Both the position numbers and the translations under genes were made by a program. A stretch of DNA of 64,000 nt from Zygnema cylindricum (taxonomy: Eukaryota; Streptophyta; Zygnematophyceae; Zygnematales; Zygnemataceae). The stretch is from the NCBI GenBank assembly GCA_037447655.1, contig JBBHKE010001399.1, positions 62,001-126,000 of the forward strand. The letters run 5' to 3'. Positions 32,846-43,188 of this stretch are shown one piece after another (within the stretch, counting starts at the first letter, position 1; the number at the start of each line of letters is the position of its first letter). Under the pieces are notes generated by a model. It saw only the letters and a program-made list of their open reading frames with translations. It did not search any database and had not been told where the DNA came from.

Positions 32846-33358
32846 TGTTGGATTGGCAGGTGAAGCAGGTCATACGGGGTAGGATATGGAATATCCATAC
32901 TCAAGCCGCCCGTAATAAATGGGTACGGACCCGTCAGTCTCTACATTGAGCTGGTGGCACAGTGGTAGTTGAGCTGGTGGCACAGTGGTAGTGCGTTTAA
33001 AGTGAAAGGTCCCACACAGTGGTAGCGCGTTCAAAGTGAAAGGTCCTAGGTTCGAACCTTGGCCAGCTCAATTTTCCCAAGTGTGGGACATGGCGAATCT
33101 CGGATTTATAGAAAATCTAATATGGTATCAAAGTCAACAAGATTGCGGATGGTTTGACCAGCTTTCCCGTGAGGGGGGGTGTTCGATTGGCACGTGAAGC
33201 CGGTCCAATACAAGGTAGAAATGGAATATCCATACTCGAGCCGCCAGTAATAAATGGGTACGAACTCGCCAATCTATACATCAAGCTGGTGGCACAATGG
33301 AAGTGCGTTAGCAGCTTAAGTGAAAGGTCCCAGGTTCGAACCTCGTAGGCTCAATTTT
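32846..33358 (+). mobile_element. T1: TRIM-like element with tRNA-like sequence in its repeats
   Basis: Two direct repeats (32846-33121 and 33180-33358) start TGTTGGATTGGCA and TGTTCGATTGGCA. Right after the first lies TGGTATCAAAG (33123-33133), one change from the first 11 bases of the common plant PBS TGGTATCAGAGC. Right before the second lies GAGGGGGGG (33171-33179), polypurine-like. About 58 bp lie between. This is the layout of a terminal-repeat retrotransposon in miniature. The second repeat is cut at about 33358 by group C sequence. Alternative: a dimer of a tRNA-derived SINE. Confidence 0.6.
32971..33069 (+). other. tRNA-like sequence in the first T1 repeat
   Basis: GAGCTGG at the start pairs perfectly with CCAGCTC at the end, like an acceptor stem. 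Box A-like TGGCACAGTGG and box B-like GGTTCGAACC (33049-33058) are present, and GCAC/GTGC could form a D stem. An internal partial duplication (GGTCC...CAGTGGTAG) and a poor anticodon stem argue against a working tRNA gene. The second repeat keeps boxes A (33290-33300) and B (33333-33342). A Pol III promoter relic is the simplest reading. Confidence 0.6.
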
Positions 33359-33656
33359 TCGTCGTATTGTGTGTGTGAGATTCTGCGTAGCACTCTAATT
33401 CTTACTGCCATGGTTTGTTTCACATGTGTCTTGTCTAACTTCTCCTTGAGCCCTTCGAAGATATTTTCAAGGCTCCCCCTTCATTCGCATCTAATGCGTG
33501 AGTTTGACTTGTTGCACCTTCTCTTGGTGCTTTTGGTGTTTTTGTTGCAGATGTGCCTAGTTCTCCTCCTCTACTCTCAGCCGTGTTGGGATGGCCGCTG
33601 CTCTCCAGTTCCAGAATTCCGGACTCCTTCAACCCCATAGGTGTGGGCCCATAACC
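33359..33656 (-). pseudogene. C1 gag N-terminal fragment
   Basis: Minus-strand frame starting MGPTPMGLKESGILELESSGHPNT at the PBS (GGTTATGGGCCCA at 33644-33656), then THALDANEGGALK. It matches the gag start of C2 (49640-49949). It is cut where the T1 repeat ends. The C-terminal gag core is missing. Confidence 0.78.
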
Positions 33657-33828
33657 TATTGCTTTTAGACAACCATCTGAGCGATAGGAGCAATCCCCTC
33701 GCAGACATAGATGGATTGGGCCTATTACACGTAAATACACGCGAAGGGGCTTTTCGGAGTCAGAAAGAATAGTTAGACAGAAAAGATAGGAAAGATTATT
33801 CAGGGATATAATTAGCACATAGATGAAG
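33657..33828 (-). repeat. C1 LTR fragment
   Basis: The last ~170 bp of a group C LTR, matching C2 49950-50122. Interrupted at 33828 by the end of the A9 LTR. ATG 20 nt before the LTR end (33676) is kept. Confidence 0.8.
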
Positions 33829-35007
33829 TGAAACTTTGTGTGCTCCATTGCCCATAGAAATCGCAGATCCAAAAAAACCTTATCTAGAGAGTGCCGACTC
33901 CAAGTTGATATAAACCCAAATGACTGACCCCTTGACAATCACAAACCCATTATAGCTTCACCCTTGTGAAATAAGACTTTCTGTGTGCTTAGTTCCACCA
34001 CATAATGCAAAATTAGAATATGAGTTTTTGACACATTCACCCACTTTGACTTTCCCTTAGAGCTACAGCCACCCTGGCAGGCGAAATCTCTGACCGACTA
34101 CACCCTTGTGTAGCTTGGACTCCCTCAAGTCCACATCAAAAAGAATCACTGAAAATGGTCAAGTAAATTTTTTGTTATGGCTGGCCAAATTTTGCCATTG
34201 ATAAAAGGTGCTCTCTGGGAGAGGCAGCTACCTACCCAAAATTATCTAAGTCGTATTCCCCCTCTAAAACTCTGTTTACTGAAATATGGCACCAATCAAA
34301 TTACTGTCTTGTACAGAAAAGTATAGGTGCCGGTGTATTTTCTGTACGACCATTGTACAACATGGCCAAAATGTCGACACGTGTCAAATCAAGATTTGTT
34401 CCCGTAATCTCCGGAGTTCCCGTAATCCAATGTTATCACGCCACGTGTCATTTGACGTGGCAAAGACCGTAAAACGCCATAAGTACCTCTTCCGTGATCG
34501 CGGCGCATATCGCGGCCGTCCGATCAAATCCGACTATAATCCTAGCTGCTGAATTCGACGCGCGGTATTTGTTTCGCTGTCGAAACAAATGCGCGGTATC
34601 CGTTCTGTCCCCATACCGTACTCTGTACTAAATCAAATTGTATCTATGCACTAAATATCTATTCTCTGTTAAATGAATTAATCTATATGTAACAATTTAT
34701 ATATTTATCAAACCCTATATATCGTAATATTAGTCCTAGACTTAACAGTTAGAGCTAACGGCTATGGTTGATGGACGGCAGGTACTAGGATCAATTCGTG
34801 GGTCCGTTAAGTACCTTTTGGTTAATTTACCTAATCCACCCCATGTCTTCTCTAGTGAGCTTAGGCAGCCATGGCTATAGTTCCCTATCAAGCCTTTAGT
34901 GACTATAACAAGTGTGGGGGCTTAGAGAGGGCTTGGAGAAGGGAGTCACGGACAGACTACATTTGTTCTTTTTCTATAAAGACCTAGAAAATACTCAAAT
35001 ATCAACA
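33829..35007 (-). repeat. A9 3' LTR
   Basis: 1,179 bp on the minus strand, from TGTTGATATTTGAG (35007) to CAAAGTTTCA (33829). ATG 20 nt before the end. The polypurine tract AATAAGGGGAG lies at 35008-35018. Confidence 0.85.
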
Positions 35008-35018
35008 CTCCCCTTATT

Positions 35019-35588
35019 TTCTAGTCTACTACCTTTCAACTCTTAAAACAAATAAACTAACACTCCTTCCCCTATTTCCTTTTCCTTTTTCTTTTTCCTT
35101 TTATAAAACTTAAGAAAAATATTCTTGTATTTAAAACAATGCATTTGATGAACTGAAATAATAATTGCATCACACATTTCGTTTAGCACCCTACTTATCA
35201 TAAATCTGATCAAAAAATTTATCCACCTCCTCCCCTTTTCATCCAACCAGAATCTACTTTCCCTTTTGCATTTCCAACAGTCAGCCCCATCCCCAACCTG
35301 CAACACATACCCGGATCATAACCCTTTTACAGGCACATCTTCAGAAGCGACATCACACCAAGTAGTGGTGTCAAATCCATCCACCCCCAAATATTCCCAA
35401 AAAACACTAGTCCCCACTAAGTTCCTCATAAGATCTACATCTTCCGTACTAATATTTCTATCCATGATAATTACCCCATTTTCTGAACTTCCCTCACTCT
35501 CTCCCATGGAATTCTTTCCACTATCACTTTCTAATTTAGTTCCCGATAAATATTTCTTCTCCCCTAAACCTTTAATCAAATATTTCTC
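35019..35588 (-). pseudogene. A9 collapsed RT/RNase H remnant
   Basis: The minus-strand frame 35316-35579 strings together GLGEKKYLSGTKLESD (cf. DLGEAKYILGIQMERD of the reverse transcriptase), SEGSSENGVIIMD (cf. SEGSEEGGMLILND), LMRNLVGTSVFWEYLG (cf. VMRYLVGTKELWFHLGG) and TTWCDVASEDVPV (cf. TTWSDASYGDAPM). Most residues between these blocks are deleted, and the RNase H Asp motif is changed. 35019-35300 is a further degenerate RNase H end. Confidence 0.75.
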
Positions 35589-36637
35589 TTATCCCATATC
35601 CTTTAAAACCTCTTCGAGTTTCGCTTCTCCCCTTTCCTCGGAATCCGTTGAAGTCTCCCTTTCCGACCAGTTTTCTGTTTCCCTATTATCTATAAAATTA
35701 TCCTCATTAATTTTATCTTTCCCATTTTCACTTATTGATCCTAGATTTGACTTTCTCATTTCTAAGTCATACACTCTACACTCCTCGACATCCTCAAGTA
35801 CCTCCTCTCTCTTTACTTCTCTTATACCTCCAAAAGCACAATGTTGCTTTCGTCGAATTTCTGTGTGCTCTTCTCTCTTCCTTATACTTCTAATCCGGAG
35901 AAGCTCTAAAATATCTTCATCCTCTTTCTCCTCTTCCCGTTCTTCCTCCTCATCCACATTCAAACTTCTAAGTTTTTCCAAACAAGGGCATTCCTACATA
36001 TAATGACCCTGTTCCCTACAAAAGAAGCAAACCCCTTTTTTCAAAGCTCCCCTTTGTTTTCCTCTCCCTCTTTTTCCACCAAAGTTCTGATAAGGTTTAC
36101 CTTTGTCTTTCTTCCTCTCATCACGCTTCCGCTCGTCACCACTGTTCCTCTCATCACGATTCCGCCAACCACCACCAGCTCTAAATGCATTCACCTTGTC
36201 ACGTCCCCTACGAAGCTCCAAAGTGCTTTCCCTCACAAGAATTATCCCTATGGTAAAGCTCGAAGTCCATGAGGAACCATCAATTGCGTGCATACGACAA
36301 ATGATGTTTTCGTACTCATCTGGGAGTTTCATGAGTAGTGTATTAATCTTTCTCTCCTCAGATTCTACATATCCCGCTTAGCAAGATCAACATATAACGC
36401 AGCAATATCATTGCAAAACTCTATCATGTTACCGCCTATATAAACATAGGCCTCTATTTCCTGTTTTACTAACGGCTGCCTCTAAATAGTCTCACTGTTA
36501 TAAATCGGATTTAGTGCTTCCCATGTCTCTGAAGACTTCGATAGACTTAAAAGAGTGATAGCTATGGACTTAGACACATATCTAAGTATGAGATGTTTTG
36601 CTATAGTGTTTTTGTATTCCCATATTTCTCTCAGCCA
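35589..36637 (-). pseudogene. A9 gag fused to pol scraps
   Basis: 36336-36637 and 35994-36332 encode gag (MKLPDEYENIICRMHAIDGSSW, a Lys/Arg/Asp-rich stretch, zinc knuckle CFFCREQGHYM). 35589-35981 continues with an acidic gag tail (DEEEEREEEKEDED), RRKQHCAFGG and then, with protease and most of integrase deleted, CRVYDLEMRKS from the integrase C-terminal part. The frames stay open for over 100 codons each in spite of the deletions. Confidence 0.78.
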
Positions 36638-37435
36638 CTAAGTCCACATGCCTCTCTACAAAACTTCAACTTAGGTGCAGGTTAAGGCTTAGTCATCATA
36701 TCTGCTACTATCATCTCATCCGGCAAATAAATGAGTTTTAAAATTCGGTTCACCACCTTCTCTCATATAAAATGCAACTTGATATCAATGTGCTTGCTTT
36801 TGAAGTGATGACTTAGGTTAGATGCAATCGCTATAGCTGCCTGATTGTCACACCACACTATTTGAGGCCGTGATTAAATAAAGTGAAGTTTTTGAACGAG
36901 AGACTTTACCCAAAGTAACTCCTTGAGAGGTGAGCTGGCTGCCATGTATTCAACCTCCATTTTAGATTGAGTTGGCTGCCATGTATTCAGCCTCCATTAT
37001 AGACTGAGCTGTGACTTTTTGAAACTTGATGCCCCAGCAGCATGTTCCACTTCCAATCTTGAGAATGAATCAAGAAATGGAGCGGCAGCTTGGCATGTCT
37101 ACGTAACTCGTATCGCTCAAATTTTGAATCTTGACCCTTTCTCCACCGAGATCAAGTCGTAGATTCCGTGTCTTTGCAAGATAGTGAAGCACCCTCTTTG
37201 CTGCCTCCCAATCCGATAGCCTCAGATTTTGTAAACTTCGGCTTAGAGAACTAACTGCTGCCGCAATGTCCGCGGGTGTGCTGTTCATAAAGTAGATTAG
37301 ATTGCCGACGATCTGACGATATGGAATGGCAGTTATAGAATTTGCCTCTTGTAATTCCAAGGTGTCATTAAAAATGACTCTTCCCTCGATCTCCATGCCT
37401 TCCACCTTTTGCTTGAATTCCATGGGAGTGGCACT
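36638..37435 (-). pseudogene. B5 RNase H and RT connection
   Basis: The 117-codon frame 37070-37423 holds IPYRQIVGNLIYFMNSTPADIAAAVSSLSRSL, DWEAAKRVLHYLAKTRNLRLDLGGE and LSDTSYVDMPS (RNase H Asp motif, usually SDASYGDMPS). Downstream, in broken frames, are a Glu motif, VWCDNQAAIAI-like sequence and SKHIDIKLHF. Around 36945-37005 a segment of about 36 bp coding for the Glu motif (EAEYMAA) is tandemly duplicated. Confidence 0.86.
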
Positions 37436-37439
37436 TCAC

Positions 37440-37756
37440 TTTGCCTCTGCCATGCCAAATTTCTGAAGCATATTCCCAATCGCTTCCCGTTGTGTTAGAT
37501 AGATTTTTCACCTATCTCTTTTTTTTTCTACTTGAATCCCGAGAATATACTTTGCCTCCCCTAAATCTTTCATCTGAAATTTCGAATTCAAGGCTGCCTT
37601 TATTTTGTTAATCTCATTTAATGACTTACTTAATAGTTGCAAATCATATACATACACAGCAATGTAAATAATCCCATCTTCCCCTTCCATAACATAGGCT
37701 GAGTGATCTCAACTAATCCTCACAAAATCGAGACAAGTTAGAAACTCATCTAGTTT
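37440..37756 (-). pseudogene. B5 reverse transcriptase palm with YVYD motif
   Basis: The frame 37508-37690 reads IIYIAVYVYDLQLLSKSLNEI and FQMKDLGEAKYILGIQVEKKRDR. The catalytic YVDD motif is YVYD here (37643-37654), losing an essential metal-binding Asp. The same change is found in B6. Confidence 0.87.
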
Positions 37757-38875
37757 TCAGATGCCATTGACTTGGAGCCTGCTTTGTTTCAAACAGTAGA
37801 AAGATTTTAACACTTTACTCACCATATTTTCTTTTCTGGTCTTTGCATAAATTTCAAGTTGTTTCATATAGATCACTTCCTTTAAATCTCTATACAAGAA
37901 AGTTGTCTTAACATCCATTTGATGTAATTTTATATCCTCAATGGCTGCTAAAGACAAAAGAATTCTAACAGTTGGAAACCGGACAACCAGAGAGAAAGTC
38001 TCCTCATAAAAAATTACCTCTTTTTGACTATAGCCCTTTGCAACTAGCTTAGCTTTATATCTTTCAATAGAATTATCCGGATTTAGCTTAACTTTGAAGA
38101 CCCACTTACAACTGATGGCCTTTCGATCTGGCAGAAGCTCTAGAAGCTCCCAAGTTTGAGCTTTCATTATCAATCGCATTTCGTCATTCGCCGCGGAGAT
38201 CCATTGTTCCTTTTCCGGGGCTGAAAAAGCTTCTTGTATGGTGACCGACTCCATTGTGGTTGCAGAAAATAGAGAATGTTCCACCGGTTCACCTCGCAGC
38301 CTGCTGCTTTGCCTTCTTCCCCCTTGAAAATCTGAGGCTGGAACCAATGGATCCGTACGTTGCCGTCGAGGAGGAGGAAGAGGAGGAGGAGCTTGCTGTA
38401 CAGGTTGAGTTACCGAAAATACCGGATTAGGAATTGAGTAAAGACTTGTGAAAGAGGAAAGAGGAACATTTTCAAAAATTACATATTCTTCACTTTTGGC
38501 GTTTTTCTCAAAATCTGTCATGCCAAAAACATCAACCGATTGACTTTCTTCCTTAACCTGAATATTCATAGCAACCTGAAGAGTTTTCCTACCTGGATTG
38601 TAAACTCTATAGCCTACTGACTCATCATCATAGCCCATAAAAATTCCCGGAACAGATTTTGGATTAAACTTAGAAATAGGAAGATTATCCAAAATAAAAC
38701 ATTTGGTATCAAAAACCCGGAAGTGACTTATATTGTGTTTCTTTCCGGTCCACATTTTATAGGATGTCTTTTCTTTTACCGCCTTAGTTTCTATTCTATT
38801 CAGAATATAAGATGCATAAGAGAAAGCCTCACCCCAAAATTTAAAATATAAATCTATTCCTTTATCCAACATCAT
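37757..38875 (-). pseudogene. B5 integrase C-terminal part, linker and RT fingers
   Basis: 372 open codons: MMLDKGIDLYFKFWGEAFSYASYILNR, MWTGKKHNISHFRVFDTKCF, PGIFMGYDDESVGYRVYNPGR (integrase C-terminal part), then a Pro-rich linker (APPPLPPPRRQ), VPASDFQGGRRQSSR, TWELLELLPDRKAISCKWVF, YKAKLVAKGYSQ and MDVKTTFLYRDLKEVIYM. The frame ends within the LYGLKQAPRQ region. It is the second longest open frame in the window but lacks the catalytic centres of both enzymes. Confidence 0.86.
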
Positions 38876-39400
38876 AGATTTTGCACTCTCCGTGAAAGTC
38901 CGGTTAAGTCTTTCGGATACTCTGTTTTGCTACGCATTACAGGGAAATGTAAATTGACGAGAGATGTCGTGTTCCCTTAAATTGACCGAGAATGCATTCG
39001 AAATATATCCCCCCCGTTGTTGGATCGAAGAGAGAGAATTGGCTTCCCGTGAAGTTTTTCCGCCCACGTCTCGAAATGCTTGAAGTGAGTAAACATTCAC
39101 TCTTCTCCTCCATGAAGTAAAATCTGCTGTACCGCGAAAAATTCTCCGTAAAAGTAACTAGAAACCGGCTGCCACTTTGGGAAGGGACTTTTGACGGTCC
39201 CCACACGTCCGAATGCATAATTTGCAGCAAATCCGTGGCCCGGTTATCCGCAGTATGAGGTAGGGGTAGCTTATGAAGATTCCCCAAAGCACAACCATCA
39301 CATACATGAGACTCTTTTTGTCCCAACTTTACACCATCTATTATATTTTGTTTCACTATTTTATTAAGTTTCTCATGATGAACATGACCGAACCTCTAAT
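38876..39400 (-). pseudogene. B5 integrase zinc domain and core
   Basis: The frame 38937-39356 reads VCDGCALGNLHKLPLPH (Cys pair), IMHSDVWGPSKVPSQ with the first catalytic Asp, and FTENFSRYSRFYF. It is frameshifted before the second Asp (LSSIQQRGGY-like sequence near 39000-39040) and the Glu region near 38900. The HH part (WHxRFGHVHHEKL) lies near 39360-39400 with a stop for Trp/His. Confidence 0.84.
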
Positions 39401-39533
39401 GCCACAAAACATTTTTGAGAAGGACACTTGATTATGCAAAGTCAATTTCATTAGCCAAGTCCATCCGGTACAACACGTTTAGGCCTCTAGTTCCTACCAA
39501 GACTACTCTCCCATCTTTGCTTACTACCTTTTT

Positions 39534-39950
39534 CTAATTGTTTTGCAAAATTTTAAATCCTTTCATTTCAACCACCGAAGTGGAAAACAAATTTTTCTTA
39601 AATTTTGGAATATAGAGAACATCATGTAAGGTTCTCTTTACAATCTGATCATTGATGTCGCATGCTAACTCCACGTTTCCCTTTGCCGTAGCCTCCACAC
39701 CGTTGTCATGTGCGTAATAAATTTGACGAGTTGGAATTGGAGTAAGAGTTTTGAAGTAAGCCCGGTTGCCCCACATGTGGGAAGAGCACCCGGAGTCCAT
39801 AATCCATCCATACTCTTGAGGCCCCCCCATGAGATCCTTTCCAAGGGCAAAGAACTCATCATCTTCCAATTGCAGAAATCTGACCACATTATCTTTTTTC
39901 CCCAACGGTTCATCTTGTTGGCGTCTCATCAAATGCAAGGAACGCCGCAT
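39534..39950 (-). pseudogene. B5 aspartic protease
   Basis: Open frame with YGWIMDSGCSSHMWGNRAYF (intact DSG active site), TPIPTRQIYYAHDNG, VELACDINDQIVKRTLHDVLYIPKFKKNLFSTSVVEMKG and ending ILQNN* where related copies read on (KNGRQIVSK). This is the best preserved group B protease in the window. Confidence 0.86.
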
Positions 39951-40813
39951 TTTTCACCCGCTGTTTTGACGCCGCCCCATTTGAAGGCGGTTTCTCCGAT
40001 CGCACCTTCCATCCCGCACGGTAAATTCGTGTCTCACACGCTTTTACAAATGCCGGGCACTGCCGGAAAACAGAAGCAATAGGCACAGCTTTCATGTTGC
40101 CTATTATTAGGATTAGGGATGAAGTTGATATTTCCTGAAAATCCAACCGGCCTATATGTCTGAGCATTGTACGCTACCGCTGATTTTCCACCATTCAATG
40201 CTATCTGAGTTGCCTCTTCCTCTAGAATGTAAGCTTCAGCTACAGCTAAATTCCATCTAGCCTTCTCTAATCTAACCTTTTCAATTGTTCCGCGGCTCCT
40301 TTATACTCAGTAGGAAACCCTTTCATTAGAATCATAGCTTGATGATAGGGAGGAAAATTCCCCCCGGAACATGCATTTTTCTGACAACAAAAGTTTCAAG
40401 CCATTACAATAGGAGTTCATATCACCCCCGGAATACTTATAATCCCAAGTTTTCCTTGCAGTTATAACCTTATTCTGCTCACTAGCTAGGACATAAGACT
40501 CCCGCAATGCCTTCTAAATATCAGATGCTTTAGAGATATTGATATATGTCATGTTCAAATCTTCGGACAAGAGTAATTTAAGAACATGCAATGCATCCTC
40601 ATTTTTCTTTTCAAAATCCGGATCCGTATCCGGAAGAAAACCAGAAATCACATCATAGAATCTCACTTGCTTAAGGCAAGACTTAATCAAATCTGCCCAG
40701 TATAAATATTTTTGGCCATTAAACACCGCGATATGTGACGGTGGGCCCGTGACTTGTTGCATTGAGGCAACTGGTGACCTAGAGGAAGAAGAAAAAGCAC
40801 CAGTAGTTGCCAT
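39910..40813 (-). pseudogene. B5 gag
   Basis: Starts MATTGAFSSSSRSPVASMQQ in the LTR end (ATG first base 40813, 59 nt before the LTR boundary), crosses the PBS as VTGPPSHIAVFNGQKYLYW, and continues with FYDVISGFLPDTDPDFEKKNEDALHVL up to a TAG near 40514. The next piece 40307-40507 has ARKTWDYKYSGGDMNSYCNGL. The zinc knuckle region near 40050-40090 (CPAFVKACE-like) is degraded and frameshifted. Confidence 0.83.
40740..40754 (-). other. B5 primer binding site, diverged
   Basis: AGTCACGGGCCCACC follows the LTR end CAACA. Compared with GGTTATGGGCCCACC of A3 it has three changes, including ATG to ACG, so the PBS-internal Met is Thr. Either mutated or fitted to another primer. Confidence 0.6.
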
Positions 40814-41555
40814 TATATCCAGATTACAAAAGAGGAAACTCTCACAAAGACCACAAAAAGACCAACTTCACAATGAAGCCCCAAGCAATCTAGACTTTCG
40901 CTAGATCTCCAAATTTGCAAAAATATAAATAGAATAATAAGGAAACTACATGCACAATTTCACAAGGTTTAGCAAAAGGATCACAATGATCTTGCAATTC
41001 AAAAAGCGCAAATTTTTCATACAATGAATTCCTTACTCTAAAATATTCTAAGTCCAACATATACAAGTGAACCTGCAGCTGATCTACACCGTACGAAAAT
41101 TACCATGGTATGCAGGTACACTTTAACATTAATCAAACTAAACCTTGCCGTCTACGTACAAGTATTTACATCTATCCTTAACCCTAGCCGCCGCTGAAGT
41201 ACGCAGTCAAAATTTGTCTGCTGAAATGACGGCTTGGTCAATATTTCTCTTATAAAAATGACGGGGAACTCCGTCCGCCATCCGCGCATTCATTCATCAC
41301 CGAAGATGAATCTCAACGTGTAAATTTGGTCCCTCAAGTAAATTTGTACTTTGTCAACCAACTCAATCAAGCTTGACTTCTCCTCAGACCGACACATGAA
41401 CATTGAGTGTTCCGAATCAATGAACTCCCTTTGGAGTAATAGACAACACCAAATCTTGTGTATGTTGACTCAGTGTGTACACAAAACCGACTAAGTCTAG
41501 AATCTCTTTCTCACACATGAGATATAGAGAGGTCTAAAGGTTTCCAAAACCAACA
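40755..41555 (-). repeat. B5 5' LTR
   Basis: 801 bp on the minus strand, from TGTTGGTTTTGGAAACC (41555) to GCAACA (40755). The start resembles the B3 LTR (TGTTGATTTTGGAAAAC). It includes the 59-nt coding end. Confidence 0.85.
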
Positions 41556-42373
41556 CTTTTTGGTCCTCTTTGTTTCTCTTTGGCTCTTGTGTCGAGGTTG
41601 ACACCTATGTCACCAGCTTACTCACTTTTCTTGCTTTCTCCTATGGCATTTCTGAAAGATTTTTTTGAAATTTGGATGCCAAAACAATCTTATTCCCATC
41701 GATGGAGGTGGAAATTGGAGTATGGTGGTGGTGACTCCGGTTGACCACGTCAATAGCTAAATTTCTGATCGTGTACCTGCAAGTTACTAAGTTCACCCTT
41801 TTGTTTTTTGATTCTTTCTCCTTTCTCCCACTATTTTGCATCTCATTTTCTTTCCGTTCTATGTATTGTTTTTCTTTTTTTTTTCTGTCTTCTCTTTACC
41901 CCTTGCTCACCAATGCTTCCGCTGCAAAATTCCCCTAGACTCTTGGTTTTTGTTAGGTATCTAGCATGTCATTTTCTACCCTTTGGTTCCTCTTCCACTA
42001 TTCCACTTTATGCATGGTTTTTGCTATAAAAAAACTGATTTTCTGATTTCTCTCTCTTTATGTAGATCTTGGACTGTCTTGTCATTAGAGCAAGTTGATA
42101 TGACTCTTTCTGTGCTACTGAGCCCGCCGATGACTGAGAGAATGTTTTTGGTTCTCTCTCTACTACCACCTCTATTGTCATCTCGCTTGGGATTGCCTCT
42201 TACTCTTTCAAGATTCTTAAAGTAAGTTTTTGAGTCTCCTTCTCTTTTTCTTCCTCTTTGACTTGCATTTGATTCCCTTCGGTTGTTGAGGTAGTTTCTT
42301 GTACACCTTCAATCTTTTAAACTGCTTTTTTGCTGGTGCTACATTCCTTTGTCGCTTGCTTTTTTGTATTTAC
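41556..42373 (-). other. Unassigned region between B5 and B3, perhaps part of C2
   Basis: Short minus-strand frames rich in Lys, Ser, Thr and Glu (for example 41641-41841), but no copia motif. Because B3 is inserted between this stretch and 48324-49640, it may be the continuation of C2. The pyrimidine-rich plus strand also yields spurious hydrophobic frames. No gene is called. Confidence 0.4.
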
Positions 42374-43188
42374 TGTTGATTTTGTAAAACTTTAAGTCTC
42401 AGTAAATTAGTGTGATGACAGAAAGGTAGTAATCTGTAAGGTAAGTTTACAAAAACATTAATGGAGTGCCTTACGGGACAACGCACTTGCTATGCAGACA
42501 GAGCACCGCAGTTGCTATGTAGACAAGAGCAGCGCAGAAGCGAAGCTGCGACACAGACTAAACAAACGCAGCTGCGGTTACTTTAGATATGATCCGTATA
42601 GACAACGCAGCTGCTGTTATCTTGGATATGATTCCGTACGGGAAACCGCAGCTGCGATTGTTATGATCAAGTCAACGGAAGAGATTTATAAAAGTATCAC
42701 AAGTGACTTAGCCGACAAGTATTTGTACAATCACTTAATATAGATTTTGAGTAATATTGATTGTACGATGATAGATTGGGTTGGCAGGATTAGGAACACG
42801 TAGATCTCAGTAGGTGGGTTGATTTTGGACGTACCTCTCAGGTACACTTGTATTGGCGGTAAAACACCAAGAGTATAAGACTTAAGACTTAGAGCATTTT
42901 ATGTATTAAGACTTCCAAGTAGCAAACTGGAGACAGTTTTTGGGAAACTTCTGAGTATTATATCTTGAGTGTTGTTCGATCAATTGAGCCGAAACTTTGG
43001 GAGTTGTCAGCGTTTATGCTACTCAATATTCTGATAGAGTTTTGTGAGGTTTATATGCTTTTATAAGATTTGGTGTGCACTGTAAAATAGCTATTTGATA
43101 GGATTCTTGATAGCTTCTGAGAGTGTATCATGTCTACTTCTACTACTATTGCTGCTCCTCCACCTGCACCGGTGGTTGTAAAACAACA
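42374..43188 (+). repeat. B3 5' LTR
   Basis: 815 bp, TGTTGATTTTG to AAACAACA. Near 42567-42668 it carries a ~40-bp tandem repeat beginning CGCAGCTGC (2.5 copies), rich in CAGCTG palindromes. ATG at 43130 opens the gag frame 59 nt before the LTR end. Confidence 0.9.

Larger units (their letters stand above)
33829..36637 (-). mobile_element. A9: internally deleted group A element
   Basis: 3' LTR (33829-35007), polypurine tract, and a short internal region in which remnants of RNase H, reverse transcriptase and integrase are joined to gag. Gag runs up to 36637, where B5 begins; the PBS and 5' LTR are lost. It is inserted in the C1 LTR. The large deletions leave mainly gag, unlike any other copy here. 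Confidence 0.83.
36638..41555 (-). mobile_element. B5: group B copia retrotransposon lacking its 3' LTR
   Basis: Minus-strand element with 5' LTR (40755-41555), PBS-like site, gag, protease, integrase, reverse transcriptase and RNase H in order. The RNase H ends at the pol C-terminus, and the next base is A9 gag, so the 3' LTR is missing. Stops and frameshifts are spread over pol. Confidence 0.92.

Noticed and set aside
32971-33069. Functional tRNA gene
   Set aside because: Boxes A and B and an acceptor-like stem exist, but an internal duplication and a poor anticodon stem rule out a normal tRNA; treated as a tRNA-like part of a repeat.
41741-42225. Hydrophobic Phe/Leu/Ser-rich plus-strand frames, possible membrane proteins
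   Set aside because: Overlapping short frames in pyrimidine-rich DNA opposite Lys/Glu-rich minus-strand frames; hydrophobicity is a composition effect.
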